From: Paramesorhizobium salinisoli
GTDB lineage: Bacteria > Pseudomonadota > Alphaproteobacteria > Rhizobiales > Rhizobiaceae
Direction of reading: 5' to 3'
Length of the DNA: 64,000 nucleotides
Assembly (NCBI RefSeq): GCF_003335045.1
Contig: NZ_QOZG01000005.1
Location: forward strand, 372,001 to 436,000
Positions 55,139 through 64,000 of the stretch are shown here, piece after piece. The translations under genes were made by a program, and so were the position numbers. Position 1 is the stretch's first letter; each line of letters begins with the position of its first letter. Below the pieces are notes generated by a model that worked only from the letters and a program-made list of their open reading frames with translations, had not been told where the DNA came from and did no database searches.

Positions 55139-55369
55139 TCAAATTGCCGGAACCCATTTCCAGAAAACCCCCTCCATCCGGTCGGGGTAATGCCTGAATT
55201 CACATTCGAAACGCAGGCCGTATGCTTCGGCTTCAGCGATGGCCTTTTCGTTCAGCGGTTTCATGCCGGCGCCCGGTGCGAACCAGTCTTCCAGAAGGTC
55301 GTCCGGCACATAGGCGCCGATCCTCAGTGGCAGATTGGTCAAAACGATATCCATCTCTTCCGGTGGCAT
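55139..55369 (-). CDS. small protein of unknown function (76 aa)
   Basis: 76 residues with DIVLTNLPLRIGAYVPDDLL at the start and an aromatic C-terminus (EGVFWKWVPAI). No signal peptide or membrane segment. The start is ATG at 55369 or 55354. It forms a two-gene unit with the 60-residue gene downstream. I do not recognise the family. Confidence 0.6.
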   Translation of the reverse strand: MPPEEMDIVLTNLPLRIGAYVPDDLLEDWFAPGAGMKPLNEKAIAEAEAYGLRFECEFRHYPDRMEGVFWKWVPAI

Positions 55370-55505
55370 AGTGGTGTCCTTGGCGGGTTTCCGGAAAGGA
55401 TAACCCAGGGGATAGCCATGGGTTCCCTGGCGGGGTCTCACCTTGAACAATTCAGCCCCTGGAGCGTTAGAACCGCAGAACCCGTCAACGATCAGGAGGC
55501 ATGAC

Positions 55506-55697
55506 ATGCCAGCCAAATCCAAAAGCCAGCAGATGGCAGCCGGCGCCGCGCTTGCGGCGAAGCGCGGTGAAATGAAGAAGAGCGAATTGAAAGGTGCATC
55601 GAAATCGATGGCCAAATCGATGAGCGAGAAGGAGCTCGAGGAGCTCGCCTCTACAAAGCGCAAAGGCAAACCCGAACACGCATCCAAATCTTCATAA
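55506..55697 (+). CDS. DUF3008 family small basic protein
   Basis: 63 residues, Lys/Ala/Ser-rich: MPAKSKSQQMAAGAALAAKR, then KGASKSMAKSMSEKELEELA and KRKGKPEHASKSS. This is the DUF3008 signature of Rhizobiales; function unknown, possibly nucleic-acid binding. AGGAGG six bases before the ATG makes the start secure. Divergent from the 76-residue gene. Confidence 0.85.
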   Translation: MPAKSKSQQMAAGAALAAKRGEMKKSELKGASKSMAKSMSEKELEELASTKRKGKPEHASKSS

Positions 55698-56204
55698 GAG
55701 TGCATCCGAGGCCGGTGGTATCAGTTATAGCCAGACGGCACGGTCTGCGGCGACTCACTGGGAATGTGATGCGTCCGCTTGTAATCACGCGAATGTGCGC
55801 ATATATAAATGTTCGTGAAGATCATATTCGGTTCGATCTCTGTGGGGCTGATCGCGCTTAAACGGATTTTTTATACTAATTATGGGCCTCACATAGTCCA
55901 TGAGCAGGATGCGGGCGGAAACGCTCTAATTTTTTATCCTGCTCTGACCGTCATTCCAACACGATGCGCACCATGACCGGTTCGCCATGGACGGCTTTAG
56001 AAGCTCATGCAGCTCAGGGATGGCTTGCAAAACCCGAACAGAGTTCCCGGCTGGCCCCATGAACAATCGCGCCCGCTTATGAAAGCCACCACGCGGTGCT
56101 GCGCGCCCGTTGTCCTGACCTCATCATGGAAGCGTCGGATCGGGCAATTTCCCCCATTTACCATATCACAGGAGCAAGCCGCACTTGATGGCTTGAAAAC
56201 AACA
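55698..56204. other. 507-bp intergenic region
   Basis: No confident gene. One reading at 55809-55976 (55 codons, MFVKIIFGSISVGLIALKRI at its start) could be a tiny membrane protein, but it has no ribosome-binding site. AT-rich tracts around 55800-55940 suggest promoters rather than coding sequence. No stable hairpin with a T-run was seen. Confidence 0.4.
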
Positions 56205-56468
56205 ATGAAGAACAACAACCAAACGAGACAGGCACCGCGCGCCGCCCGGCAAACCGCGCCGCGTTCGCCGTCAGGTGCAGCCCGCAACCAGACCAGCAAT
56301 GGCGGCGCGAAATCCCAGGGCGCGCAGAATCAGTACGAACGCTATATCGAACTGGCACGTGCCGAAGCGCTCAACGGCAATCGTGTCGAGGCGGAAAACT
56401 ACTATCAGCATGCCGAACATTATTACCGCTGCGGCGCTGCCGAACACATGTCACCAACAGGACTGTAA
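56205..56468 (+). CDS. short DUF4167 domain protein
   Basis: 87 residues: a Gln/Asn/Arg-rich disordered N-terminus (MKNNNQTRQAPRAARQ) and the DUF4167 core QNQYERYIELARAEALNGNR with EAENYYQHAEHYYR. Most DUF4167 proteins are longer, with a big disordered tail, so this is a compact version. The start lacks a clear SD. Seven bases separate it from the desaturase gene, so the two are probably co-transcribed. Confidence 0.75.
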   Translation: MKNNNQTRQAPRAARQTAPRSPSGAARNQTSNGGAKSQGAQNQYERYIELARAEALNGNRVEAENYYQHAEHYYRCGAAEHMSPTGL

Positions 56469-56474
56469 CCTTCT

Positions 56475-57500
56475 ATGAACGCCATTTTTCCCGCGTCAGC
56501 CGCCACCATCGACCACCGGTCATGGCTCAAGATCCTTGCCAATTACCGGCAGCCGCATCGCGGGCGCAGCGCCTTCGAGCTGGCGGTGACGATTATCCCG
56601 TTCGCCGCCCTCTGGGCGCTTTCGGGAGTGGCCGTCCATTATGGCTTCTGGTGGGGCCTGTTGTTGACCATCCCGGCGGCAGGCTTCCTGCTCCGGCTGT
56701 TCATGATCCAGCATGATTGTGGTCACGGTTCCTTCTTTGCGCATCGTCCCACGGATGACTGGATCGGTCGCGCGCTGGGTGTCCTGACGCTGACGCCTTA
56801 TGATTACTGGAAACGGGCCCATGCCATTCACCATGCCTCCGCCGGCAATCTCGACGAGCGCGGGGTCGGCGACATCACGACGCTGACCGTCGCTGAATAT
56901 CGCGCCTTGTCGCGCTGGGGGCGGCTTAAATACCAGCTCTACCGCAATCCCATCGTCATGTTCGTCATCGGGCCGGTCTGGGTTTTCCTGCTCAAGCAGA
57001 GGCTGCCGTTCGGCATGATGCGTTCAGGCGTGCAACCATGGATCTCTACGATGGCGACCAATCTGGCCATCGCGGTCCTGGCAACCGGACTGATCTGGCT
57101 GATCGGCATCGGTCCGTTCCTGCTGGTGCATCTGCCGATCGTTCTCCTGGCGAGCGCTGCCGGCATCTGGCTGTTCTACGTTCAGCATCAGTTCGAGGAT
57201 ACGCAGTGGTCGGAGGGCGACGAATGGCAGTTCCAACAATCCGCCCTGCACGGCTCATCCTATTACGTCCTACCGGGTGCGCTGCAATGGATGACCGGTA
57301 ATATCGGGATCCACCATGTGCATCACCTGTCGAGCAGGGTTCCCTATTACCGGCTTCCGGAAGTGCTCAGGGACTACCCTGAACTGCGCAATATCGGCCG
57401 CATCACCGTCCTGGAAAGCCTGCGTTGTGTGAAGCTCGTGCTTTGGGACGAGCAGAACAAGCGCCTTATCTCGTTCCGCGAGGCACGCGCGCTGGGCTAA
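56475..57500 (+). CDS. membrane fatty acid desaturase
   Basis: 341 residues with four hydrophobic spans and the three di-iron His boxes: HDCGHGSF (about 79-86), HAIHHA (about 115-120) and HHVHHL (about 281-286). It belongs to the acyl-lipid delta-12/omega-6-type group. Likely introduces a double bond into membrane lipids. It follows the DUF4167 gene and converges on the GST gene. Confidence 0.9.
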   Translation: MNAIFPASAATIDHRSWLKILANYRQPHRGRSAFELAVTIIPFAALWALSGVAVHYGFWWGLLLTIPAAGFLLRLFMIQHDCGHGSFFAHRPTDDWIGRALGVLTLTPYDYWKRAHAIHHASAGNLDERGVGDITTLTVAEYRALSRWGRLKYQLYRNPIVMFVIGPVWVFLLKQRLPFGMMRSGVQPWISTMATNLAIAVLATGLIWLIGIGPFLLVHLPIVLLASAAGIWLFYVQHQFEDTQWSEGDEWQFQQSALHGSSYYVLPGALQWMTGNIGIHHVHHLSSRVPYYRLPEVLRDYPELRNIGRITVLESLRCVKLVLWDEQNKRLISFREARALG

Positions 57501-57523
57501 AGTCCTTTTCTCGGGATCGTGCT

Positions 57524-58204
57524 CTAAAGAAAAACCTGCGTCTGCTCCGGCAGTCCGTATGCGAGGTCCAGCATCTCCTGCGGATACCGGAGGGATTGCA
57601 TGGTTTCCCTGTCGGAGAGCCGCAAATACCATTCGGAGAGCTTCGGGCAATCAGCCGGCACCGGCACTCCATAGAATTGATCGACGAACTCGATCAGCGC
57701 CATCGCGACGCAATCCGCAATCGTCAACCTATTGCCGTTGATGAAAGGCCCGACGAACTTCGCCTCCCCCACGCGAAGCTTGCTTGCAAACCGCTCGGCC
57801 CCGACCCGGGCCGCCTCGGCGCTTGGCGTGTGACGTCCGGCGTTCACGCTGCTTCCCTGCCGCGCCCATAAGCCGAAGAAGCTTGTCGCCTCGTCAAAGA
57901 CGGCCACAAGTTCGCGCGTCCTTGCGCGCTCTTCCGATGTCTCTCCAAGCATATTCGGATTGGGATAGCGCTCCTCCAGATATTCGAGAATGGCGATCGA
58001 CTGGCCGATCAACATCCCGTTACCGGTATCGAGAACGGGCAAGGAATGCGCAGGATTGAGCTTCCGAAGGAAATCCTTGGGCCAGAGGTCCGGCTGATGC
58101 GGGAACTCGACTTCGATGCGTTCGATATCAGCGATGCCCTTCTCCGCCAGGTATAGCGAGAGACGGCGGGGGTATGGTCCCCAAGGAAAGTTATACAGTT
58201 TCAT
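57524..58204 (-). CDS. glutathione S-transferase family protein
   Basis: 226 residues: thioredoxin-like N-domain (MKLYNFPWGPYPRRLSLYLAEKG..., noted to residue 20; PVLDTGNGMLIGQSIAILEYLE with the cis-Pro and Gln-Ser glutathione site) and a helical C-domain with GNRLTIADCVAMALIEF. Detoxification or reductase role; substrate unknown. Single gene. Confidence 0.9.
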   Translation of the reverse strand: MKLYNFPWGPYPRRLSLYLAEKGIADIERIEVEFPHQPDLWPKDFLRKLNPAHSLPVLDTGNGMLIGQSIAILEYLEERYPNPNMLGETSEERARTRELVAVFDEATSFFGLWARQGSSVNAGRHTPSAEAARVGAERFASKLRVGEAKFVGPFINGNRLTIADCVAMALIEFVDQFYGVPVPADCPKLSEWYLRLSDRETMQSLRYPQEMLDLAYGLPEQTQVFL

Positions 58205-58371
58205 TGGCGTCTCCTGACGTCGGCAGCAAATTCACGATACTTCATAAGTTACATGATAAGGCCAAAATCCACATCACGCAACACTATTTGTTACGAGACA
58301 TAGACGCGGTCAGGTGTTTGGGATGCCAAAGACGTCCGGGCGACGACCGAGAGATAACGCAAAGTGGGTGG

Positions 58372-59745
58372 TCACCCGCTGGCGTAGCCCGCCCGGACTA
58401 TGCCATGGCGCTGCAGCTTGTCGTAGAAGGTCTTGCGCGGGATGCCCAGCGCCTCGATCGTGGCCTTCACGTCGCCCTGATGCGCGGCCAGCGCCTGGCG
58501 GATCAGTTCCGCCTCGTAAAGCTCCACGCGCTGCGGCAGCGGAAGGCTTTCGCCATGGCCCGCGGGCTGACTGGCTTCCGTGACCGGTTCGACCAGCCCG
58601 AGGGCGAAGCGTTCGGTGAAATGCGCAAGCTCGCGGACATTGCCGGGCCAGTCATGGGCGACGAGATGGCGCCTGACCGTATCAGGCACATCAGGCAGGT
58701 CGACATGGAAGCGGTTTGCAGCGCGGTGGAGAAAATGCGCGAAGAGCAGCGGAATATCCTCCTTGCGCTCGCGCAGGGGCGGGATCGATATCGTGACCAC
58801 ATTCAGCCGATAGAACAGATCCTCGCGGAAATCGCCGCGCGCGGCGGGATCGCCCAGGTCGACCTTGGAGGCGGCGATGACCCGCAAGTCCAACGGGCGT
58901 ACCTCGTTGCTGCCGAGCGGGGTGATCTCGCGCTTTTCCAGAACCCGCAGGAGCTTCACCTGGGCGGCGGGCGGCATGCTCTCGATCTCGTCGAGAAACA
59001 GCGTGCCGCCGCTGGAATGCTCGATGCTGCCGATGCGTTTCTTCTGCGCGCCGGTGAAGGCGCCCGGCTCATGGCCGAAAAGCTCGCTCTCGATGACCGT
59101 CTCGGGCAACGCGCCGCAATTCAGCGCGACGAAATGGCCCGTTCGCCTGCGGCTCCAGCGATGCAGGAGATCGGCGACCACTTCCTTGCCGCTTCCTGTC
59201 TCACCCGCCACCAGAACGTCCACATCGGCATCGGCGATCTGGCGTAGCGTGCGGCGCAGGCGTTCCATCGAAGGCGTCTGGCCGATCAGCGGGAGCTCGT
59301 CCTGCGCGACCTCGGCGGCGCTGCGCAAATCCCTATTTTCAAGCACCAGCCTCCGCTTCTCGGCGGCCCTTCTCACACTCTGGACCAGCCTTTCAGCCGG
59401 ATATGGCTTGGCGATGAAATCATAAGCGCCTTCGTGCATCGCCTCGACCGCCATGGCGATATCGCCGTGTCCGGTGATCAGGATCACGGGCAGATCCGCA
59501 TCGATCGCCTTGAGGCTGCGGAAAAGCTGGAAGCCGTCGATGCGGGGCATGCGGATATCGGTGACGACGATGCCCTCGAAATCGGCATCGATCCTGTCGA
59601 GCGCGGCCCTCGCCCCGTCGAAGGCAAGCACGTCGAAGCCGGCCAGTTCCAATGTCTGTGCATTGGCGCGGCGCAGCGTCTCGTCATCATCGACAAAAGC
59701 GACTTTCGGGCGGGTTTCGCTGTCTGCCCTGCCGATACTGTTCAC
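58372..59745 (-). CDS. dctD: C4-dicarboxylate response regulator, sigma-54 activator
   Basis: 457-residue NtrC-type activator. Receiver domain about 14-125 (acidic DDDE near the start, phospho-acceptor Asp in VVTDIRMP); AAA+ domain with Walker A GETGSGKE and sigma-54 contact GAFTGA; C-terminal Fis-type HTH ([20 protein letters not shown]). The GTG start overlaps the dctB stop as GTGA. It should activate dctA from the upstream sites at 61633-61679. Confidence 0.93.
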   Translation of the reverse strand: MNSIGRADSETRPKVAFVDDDETLRRANAQTLELAGFDVLAFDGARAALDRIDADFEGIVVTDIRMPRIDGFQLFRSLKAIDADLPVILITGHGDIAMAVEAMHEGAYDFIAKPYPAERLVQSVRRAAEKRRLVLENRDLRSAAEVAQDELPLIGQTPSMERLRRTLRQIADADVDVLVAGETGSGKEVVADLLHRWSRRRTGHFVALNCGALPETVIESELFGHEPGAFTGAQKKRIGSIEHSSGGTLFLDEIESMPPAAQVKLLRVLEKREITPLGSNEVRPLDLRVIAASKVDLGDPAARGDFREDLFYRLNVVTISIPPLRERKEDIPLLFAHFLHRAANRFHVDLPDVPDTVRRHLVAHDWPGNVRELAHFTERFALGLVEPVTEASQPAGHGESLPLPQRVELYEAELIRQALAAHQGDVKATIEALGIPRKTFYDKLQRHGIVRAGYASG

Positions 59746-61622
59746 TGCACACTCCTCAAGCGAATGATGAAGCGGGTGCCCTGCCCCGGATCTGTTTCAA
59801 CGTCGAGACGCCCGCCGAACTCGGTCACGATGTCATTGCAGATGACAAGGCCCAGCCCGAGACCACCGTTTTTCGTGGTCGTGAACGGCGTGAATAGCCG
59901 CTCCATGATTTCGGGCGGAATCCCCGGCCCATAGTCGGCGACAATGAGCCTGGTTTCGGCATCCTGCTGGACCCAGGTCAGTTCAACGCGGCCATCCGCC
60001 TTGCCCTCCATGGCTTCCATCGCATTCTGGATGAGATTGACCAGGACCTGCTCCAACCGCACCCGATTGCCCATAACGCGGATATGCGGCGGCGGAATCA
60101 CGCATGCGAGTTCCACGCCCTGTTGGCGCAGCCGATTGTTGAGAAGCAGGAAGGCGCCGTCCATCGCCTCGGCAACACGGGTCGGCGTTACCCCGCCGGT
60201 ACCCTTGCGCGAGAACGTCCGCAATCCGTCGGTGATCGTGCCGATACGCTCCGTCAGGGCGGCGATGGTGGACAGGTTCTCGCGGACCGCCGCCGGCTCA
60301 CCCAGCTTCAGAAAGGCCTGGGCGTTGTCGGCATAGCTGCGGATGGCCGCGACGGGCTGGTTGATCTCATGGGTGACGCCGGCCGCCACCTGCCCAAGAA
60401 TGGCGAGGCGATTGGCCTGCGCCAGTTCCTCGCGCACCTCCTGCAGGCGCATCACCGTTTTCTGACGCTCCTCGACCTCCCATTCCAGGCGCTGATTGGT
60501 GGCGCTCAATTCCGCCGTGCGTTCGCCGACACGCTTTTCAAGCTCCTCGCGGGCCGCCCGGTTGCGTGCCACACGGCGCAGGATGCGCTGGCGCCGGTAA
60601 AGCAGCCATGCCGCCAGCGCCAGGATCGGAGCCAGCCCCAATACGGCGAGCGAGCGGGCCTCGCGAACGCTGGCGCTAACCTCCCCGGCCGCCGGCGCCA
60701 GCATGTGCAATGTCCAGGCGGTGGTCGGCACCGGCACATCAACCCGGACGAAATCCGCCGGACGTTTATCCGGCAGCGATGCCTTGACGATATCGGGCCG
60801 TTCGGTCGCGACATGCGGAACGATCGGAAGCGTTGCGAGCGGCGCCTGGCCAAATTGCAAGCTTCGGTGCAACGCGGTCTGGCTTTGCGGCGGTATATCG
60901 GTCAGCGTCATGAAGCGCCACGGAGGGATACTCGTCACCAGCACCACGCCATGCGCATCGGTCACATATGAGACGGAAGCCCGGTTGCGCCAGTCCGCCT
61001 CGACCTCGTCGAATTCCAGCTTGACGACAATGACGCCAAGCACCCCCTGCGGACCTTCGACACGACGCGAAATATAAAGGCCCGGGCGTAGGCTGGCGGT
61101 GCCGAGCGCATAATATTCCGCCGCGCCCGATTTGACCGCCTCGCTGTAATAGGGCCGAAACGCATAATCATGACCGACGAAACTGGTCGGCGTTCGCCAG
61201 TTGCTGGCGGCGATGGCGACGCCGTTCCTGTCGAGGATATAGATGACCGCGGCACCGGTTTCGCCAGTAAGCGTTTCGAGCTTGCGGTCGAGCCCGCGGA
61301 AAAGACTGGTATCGCCGGATGCCAATGCGGTGCTCACATCCCTGTCCTGAGCAAGAACGAAGGGCAGCGAACGCTGCTTTTCGAGAACCGTGCGCAGCAC
61401 CACGGCGTTGAGCGAGGCCGCGTTGCGCGTGCGCGCATCGAGCGCGCGATAGGCCTGCATCCTGCCGTAATCGCCCGCAAACCACAGGGCAGCGAGCAAT
61501 ACCGCGGCGGCGAGAAGGCCATAAACGCCCCATTCGGCTGCAACATGGGGCATCGCGGTCCGGGAAAGCGCTACCTCCCCTTCATCCACAACACCGGCAG
61601 GAGACACTGAGATGTTCTTCAT
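59742..61622 (-). CDS. dctB: C4-dicarboxylate sensor histidine kinase
   Basis: 626 residues, close to S. meliloti DctB (621). Two membrane helices (about 34-52 and 305-325) bracket a periplasmic double-PAS sensor. A coiled coil and the kinase core follow: His in [20 protein letters not shown], then NAMEAMEG and [18 protein letters not shown]. It senses succinate/malate/fumarate. The ATG at 61622 ([10 protein letters not shown]) is preferred; a longer frame would cross the dctA upstream activator sites. Confidence 0.92.
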   Translation of the reverse strand: MKNISVSPAGVVDEGEVALSRTAMPHVAAEWGVYGLLAAAVLLAALWFAGDYGRMQAYRALDARTRNAASLNAVVLRTVLEKQRSLPFVLAQDRDVSTALASGDTSLFRGLDRKLETLTGETGAAVIYILDRNGVAIAASNWRTPTSFVGHDYAFRPYYSEAVKSGAAEYYALGTASLRPGLYISRRVEGPQGVLGVIVVKLEFDEVEADWRNRASVSYVTDAHGVVLVTSIPPWRFMTLTDIPPQSQTALHRSLQFGQAPLATLPIVPHVATERPDIVKASLPDKRPADFVRVDVPVPTTAWTLHMLAPAAGEVSASVREARSLAVLGLAPILALAAWLLYRRQRILRRVARNRAAREELEKRVGERTAELSATNQRLEWEVEERQKTVMRLQEVREELAQANRLAILGQVAAGVTHEINQPVAAIRSYADNAQAFLKLGEPAAVRENLSTIAALTERIGTITDGLRTFSRKGTGGVTPTRVAEAMDGAFLLLNNRLRQQGVELACVIPPPHIRVMGNRVRLEQVLVNLIQNAMEAMEGKADGRVELTWVQQDAETRLIVADYGPGIPPEIMERLFTPFTTTKNGGLGLGLVICNDIVTEFGGRLDVETDPGQGTRFIIRLRSVQ

Positions 61623-61632
61623 GACTGAGATG

Positions 61633-61679
61633 TGCAGAAATCCAGACAAAAAACAAGGAAATCCATGCGGATTTCCGCA
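61633..61679 (+). promoter_or_regulatory. tandem DctD-type upstream activator sites
   Basis: Site 1, TGCAGA-AA-TCCAGA (61633-61646), is imperfect; site 2, TGCGGA-TT-TCCGCA (61666-61679), is a perfect inverted repeat. Their centres are about 33 bp (three helical turns) apart and 75-130 bp upstream of the sigma-54 promoter, the geometry of DctD sites at rhizobial dctA. Confidence 0.75.
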
Positions 61680-61753
61680 CTGATTTGAAAATCGGCATGA
61701 TCCACTCTGAACATTTTTCAATAGAATCAATTAGTTAAATCATACTGAGATTT

Positions 61754-61769
61754 TGGCACGACAGTTGCA
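61754..61769 (+). promoter_or_regulatory. sigma-54 promoter of dctA
   Basis: TGGCAC-GACAG-TTGCA: -24 TGGCAC and -12 TTGCA with the required 5-base spacing, a full consensus match. It lies 104 bp before the dctA start and would be activated by DctD. Confidence 0.9.
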
Positions 61770-61872
61770 ATGCGAACCAGACATTCGGGCAGACAAGGCC
61801 CGCATGTCCTGGATCCCGGAGATCGGCGGAGGAGCTGTCGAGCACTGGGTTGCGTATTCACTGGAGGAACTC

Positions 61873-63201
61873 ATGAGCCCGACACAACTTGCCGCGGAAC
61901 AGCCCCGCGGAAAAACGCCGATTTACGGCCATCTCTATGTGCAGGTACTGGTTGCGATCGCTGCCGGTATAGCGCTTGGCCATTTCTACCCTGAGCTGGG
62001 CGAAAGCATGAAGCCGCTTGGCGATGCCTTCATCAAGCTCGTCAAGATGATCATCGCCCCCGTCATCTTCCTCACGGTCGCGACCGGCATCGCCGGCATG
62101 TCGGACCTGCAGAAGGTCGGCCGCGTCGCGGGCAAGGCGATGCTCTATTTCCTGACCTTCTCGACGCTGGCGCTGATCGTCGGCCTGATCGTCGCCAATG
62201 TCGTCCAGCCAGGCAGCGGGATGCATATCCATCCCGCCTCGCTCGACATGAACGCGGTGGCGAACTACGCCGAGAAAGCGCATGAGCAGAGCATCACCGG
62301 CTTTCTGACGAACATCATCCCCACGACCATTGTCGGCGCTTTCGCGTCGGGAGACATTCTCCAGGTCCTGTTCTTCTCCGTCCTGTTCGGCATTGCACTC
62401 GGAATGGTTGGTGAAAAGGGCGCACCGGTTCTGTCGTTCCTGCAGGCGCTTTCGACCCCGGTCTTCAAGCTGGTGGCGATCCTGATGAAGGCTGCCCCCA
62501 TCGGCGCATTCGGCGCGATGGCCTTCACAATCGGCAAATACGGCATCGAATCTGTCACCAATCTGGCAATGCTGGTCGGCACATTCTACCTGACCTCGCT
62601 CCTGTTCGTGCTCGTTATCCTGGGTGCAGTAGCACGGTATAACGGCTTCTCGATCCTGGCGCTGATCCGCTACATCAAGGAGGAGCTGCTGCTCGTACTC
62701 GGCACCAGTTCTTCGGAAGCAGCCCTTCCCTCGCTGATGGAAAAGATGGAAAAGGCGGGCTGCAAGAAGTCCGTCGTCGGCCTTGTGGTGCCGACCGGCT
62801 ATTCCTTCAACCTCGACGGCACCAATATCTATATGACGCTAGCCGCCCTGTTTATCGCCCAGGCGATGGATATCCCGCTCTCGATCGGCGACCAGATCCT
62901 GCTGCTGCTCGTCGCGATGATCTCATCGAAGGGCGCGGCAGGCATCACCGGCGCCGGCTTCATCACGCTTGCCGCCACGCTTTCTGTGGTTCCCGCCGTT
63001 CCGGTGGCTGGCATGGCGCTTATCCTCGGCATAGACCGCTTCATGTCCGAGTGCCGCGCACTGACGAACCTCGTCGGCAACGCGGTCGCCACCATTGTCG
63101 TGGCACGCTGGGAAAAAGAGCTCGACACGGAGAAGCTCGCCGCCGCCATGAGTGGCAATCTGCTCCCTTCAACTCCGGAGATGCTGCAGCCCGCCGAATA
63201 A
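61873..63201 (+). CDS. dctA: C4-dicarboxylate transporter DctA
   Basis: 442-residue DAACS-family proton/sodium symporter for succinate, fumarate and malate. The motif [20 protein letters not shown], then [15 protein letters not shown], is typical (re-entrant loop and NMDGT-like motif). GGAGG is 5 bases before the ATG 61873. It is divergent from dctBD, which controls it. Confidence 0.95.
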   Translation: MSPTQLAAEQPRGKTPIYGHLYVQVLVAIAAGIALGHFYPELGESMKPLGDAFIKLVKMIIAPVIFLTVATGIAGMSDLQKVGRVAGKAMLYFLTFSTLALIVGLIVANVVQPGSGMHIHPASLDMNAVANYAEKAHEQSITGFLTNIIPTTIVGAFASGDILQVLFFSVLFGIALGMVGEKGAPVLSFLQALSTPVFKLVAILMKAAPIGAFGAMAFTIGKYGIESVTNLAMLVGTFYLTSLLFVLVILGAVARYNGFSILALIRYIKEELLLVLGTSSSEAALPSLMEKMEKAGCKKSVVGLVVPTGYSFNLDGTNIYMTLAALFIAQAMDIPLSIGDQILLLLVAMISSKGAAGITGAGFITLAATLSVVPAVPVAGMALILGIDRFMSECRALTNLVGNAVATIVVARWEKELDTEKLAAAMSGNLLPSTPEMLQPAE

Positions 63202-63221
63202 GCCGCAGCCGTCAGTCAACC

Positions 63222-63253
63222 ATGCCGGGCACTTCGAGAGAAGTGTCCGGCAT
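63222..63253 (+). terminator. probable terminator of dctA
   Basis: ATGCCGGGCACTTC-GAGA-GAAGTGTCCGGCAT, a 14-bp stem with one G.T mismatch and a GAGA tetraloop, 20 bp after the dctA stop. It is followed by a T-rich but interrupted tract (TCTTGTGTTC). Confidence 0.65.
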
Positions 63254-63471
63254 TCTTGTGTTCGTCATCTGCATCCAATGCCCGCCAATAAAAGCCGCCG
63301 CCCGCGAATTTCTCAAGCGGTGGCGGCATTATTCTTCTGCGTCGTCGCAATGTGCTCCGACTATAAGAGACGGTAAAGCAGATATACCCTTACGGCAGCT
63401 TGATCGTGATTCATTTGTAGATAAAGATACCTTAAATTTAATTTTTAGAATCAGAACGGGAAGAGAAACAC

Positions 63472-64000
63472 ATGGCTATACTTATCAAATCACGGCAGCA
63501 AAAACGCAGCACGACCATCTTCACCGCTTTCACGCTGCTCACTGCCGCCGGCGGCGCACTGGTCCTTACCGGAACCAGGCCTGCTCCGGCACAAAGCGAG
63601 GCTCCGACCGCGCTTTCCGAGACATTCGGAGACTGGCTGGTCAACTGCCAGACCTCAACCCAAAACGACATTCAAAAGCGCAACTGCCAGATGACGCAGG
63701 AGCAGGTGGACGGCAAGTCGGGCCAACGGGTCCTGATGATCGCGCTCGGCGCGCCCGATGCGAAGACCGGGGTCGTCTCCTCGACGCTCGTCCTACCTTT
63801 CGGGCTCGACCTGTCGAAAGGCGTTCAGATAAAGGTGGACGATGTCGATCTGGCGAATGCCAGGATCAGTACGTGCCTGCCGCAGGGCTGCATCGCGCCG
63901 CTTTCTCTTGACAGCAAGGCGCTGGCTGCTTTGTCAAAAGGCAAGCAGGCCGTCATCGGCATGAGCGCCTTCACCGGTGGTCAGGACGTGACCGGTAACC
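63472..64000 (+). CDS. invasion-associated locus B (IalB) family protein, 3' end beyond window
   Basis: 176 residues visible. A signal peptide (about 1-40, basic N-terminus, ending APAQS) is followed by the IalB domain start FGDWLVNCQTS and Cys-spaced NCQMTQEQV, with a second Cys pair in CLPQGC. IalB-family proteins are periplasmic/outer-membrane-associated and linked to erythrocyte invasion in Bartonella; in other Rhizobiales the role is unknown. The leader (63360-63470) is AT-rich. Confidence 0.85.
   Translation, partial: MAILIKSRQQKRSTTIFTAFTLLTAAGGALVLTGTRPAPAQSEAPTALSETFGDWLVNCQTSTQNDIQKRNCQMTQEQVDGKSGQRVLMIALGAPDAKTGVVSSTLVLPFGLDLSKGVQIKVDDVDLANARISTCLPQGCIAPLSLDSKALAALSKGKQAVIGMSAFTGGQDVTGN

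Noticed and set aside
1-64000. tRNA, rRNA, tmRNA, known riboswitches and CRISPR arrays
   Set aside because: Intergenic regions were read for cloverleaf ends, CCA ends, repeat-spacer regularity and switch-like leaders; none was convincing.

Overview
The window is a chromosomal segment of an alphaproteobacterium of the order Hyphomicrobiales (Rhizobiales). It is most like the Brucellaceae (Brucella/Ochrobactrum group). This rests on protein content and style: a BacA-type transporter, an IalB-family protein, DUF1127/DUF3008/DUF4167 small proteins, split b/b' ATP-synthase stalk subunits, and rhizobial palindromic intergenic repeats. The placement is by recognition, not by search. Base composition is GC-rich. 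No tRNA, rRNA, CRISPR array, prophage or intact insertion sequence was seen.

Layout. 1-5 kb: partial DnaJ-like chaperone, lipoprotein, pdxH, Nudix hydrolase, ubiA, purD. 5-9 kb: XRE regulator divergent from a DUF1330 gene, then an acyl-CoA dehydrogenase/enoyl-CoA hydratase pair. 9-20 kb: DUF6101 protein, GlcD-type flavin dehydrogenase, Sua5 (tRNA t6A), glyQS, a 594-residue TPR protein, and a polyprenyl diphosphate synthase that may supply UbiA. 20-27.5 kb: methyltransferase, nhaA, S49 protease, ispE, moaB-like gene, glycosyltransferase, radical SAM protein, rnhB. 27.6-30.5 kb: the F0 operon atpI-B-E-b'-b, with a terminator-like hairpin just after atpE. 30.7-40 kb: TetR/SDR divergent pair, SleB-type hydrolase, VOC protein, der with a YfgM-like TPR protein, nnrU, a polysaccharide deacetylase and bacA. 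40-48.4 kb: an overlapping ogt/2OG-Fe(II) dioxygenase pair, stress and redox genes, and a probable lysine-catabolic set (lysine 6-dehydrogenase-like, DadA-like, LysE exporter) divergent from an Lrp regulator. 48.4-52.8 kb: an efeUOB iron-uptake operon plus a second imelysin-type protein, with an Irr-like box upstream. 53-54 kb: two RNA loci whose hairpin loops carry the anti-Shine-Dalgarno motif CCTCCTCCC. One sits behind an RpoH-like promoter; the other is a three-hairpin array directly after a 48-codon DUF1127 gene. 54-58 kb: SDR, several very small genes, fatty acid desaturase, GST. 58.3-63.2 kb: dctD-dctB divergent from dctA, with a sigma-54 promoter and DctD-type upstream sites. The right edge cuts an ialB-family gene.

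The most interesting element is the 53.2-53.95 kb RNA cluster. It matches the organisation of the stress-induced CcsR/'cuckoo' RNAs linked to DUF1127 proteins, and it lies beside a second, independently promoted sRNA candidate with the same loop motif. Other noteworthy structure includes three copies of a 143-160 bp palindromic repeat, other inverted-repeat elements, a direct repeat flanking an EthD-like gene, and structured RNA inside the atp operon.
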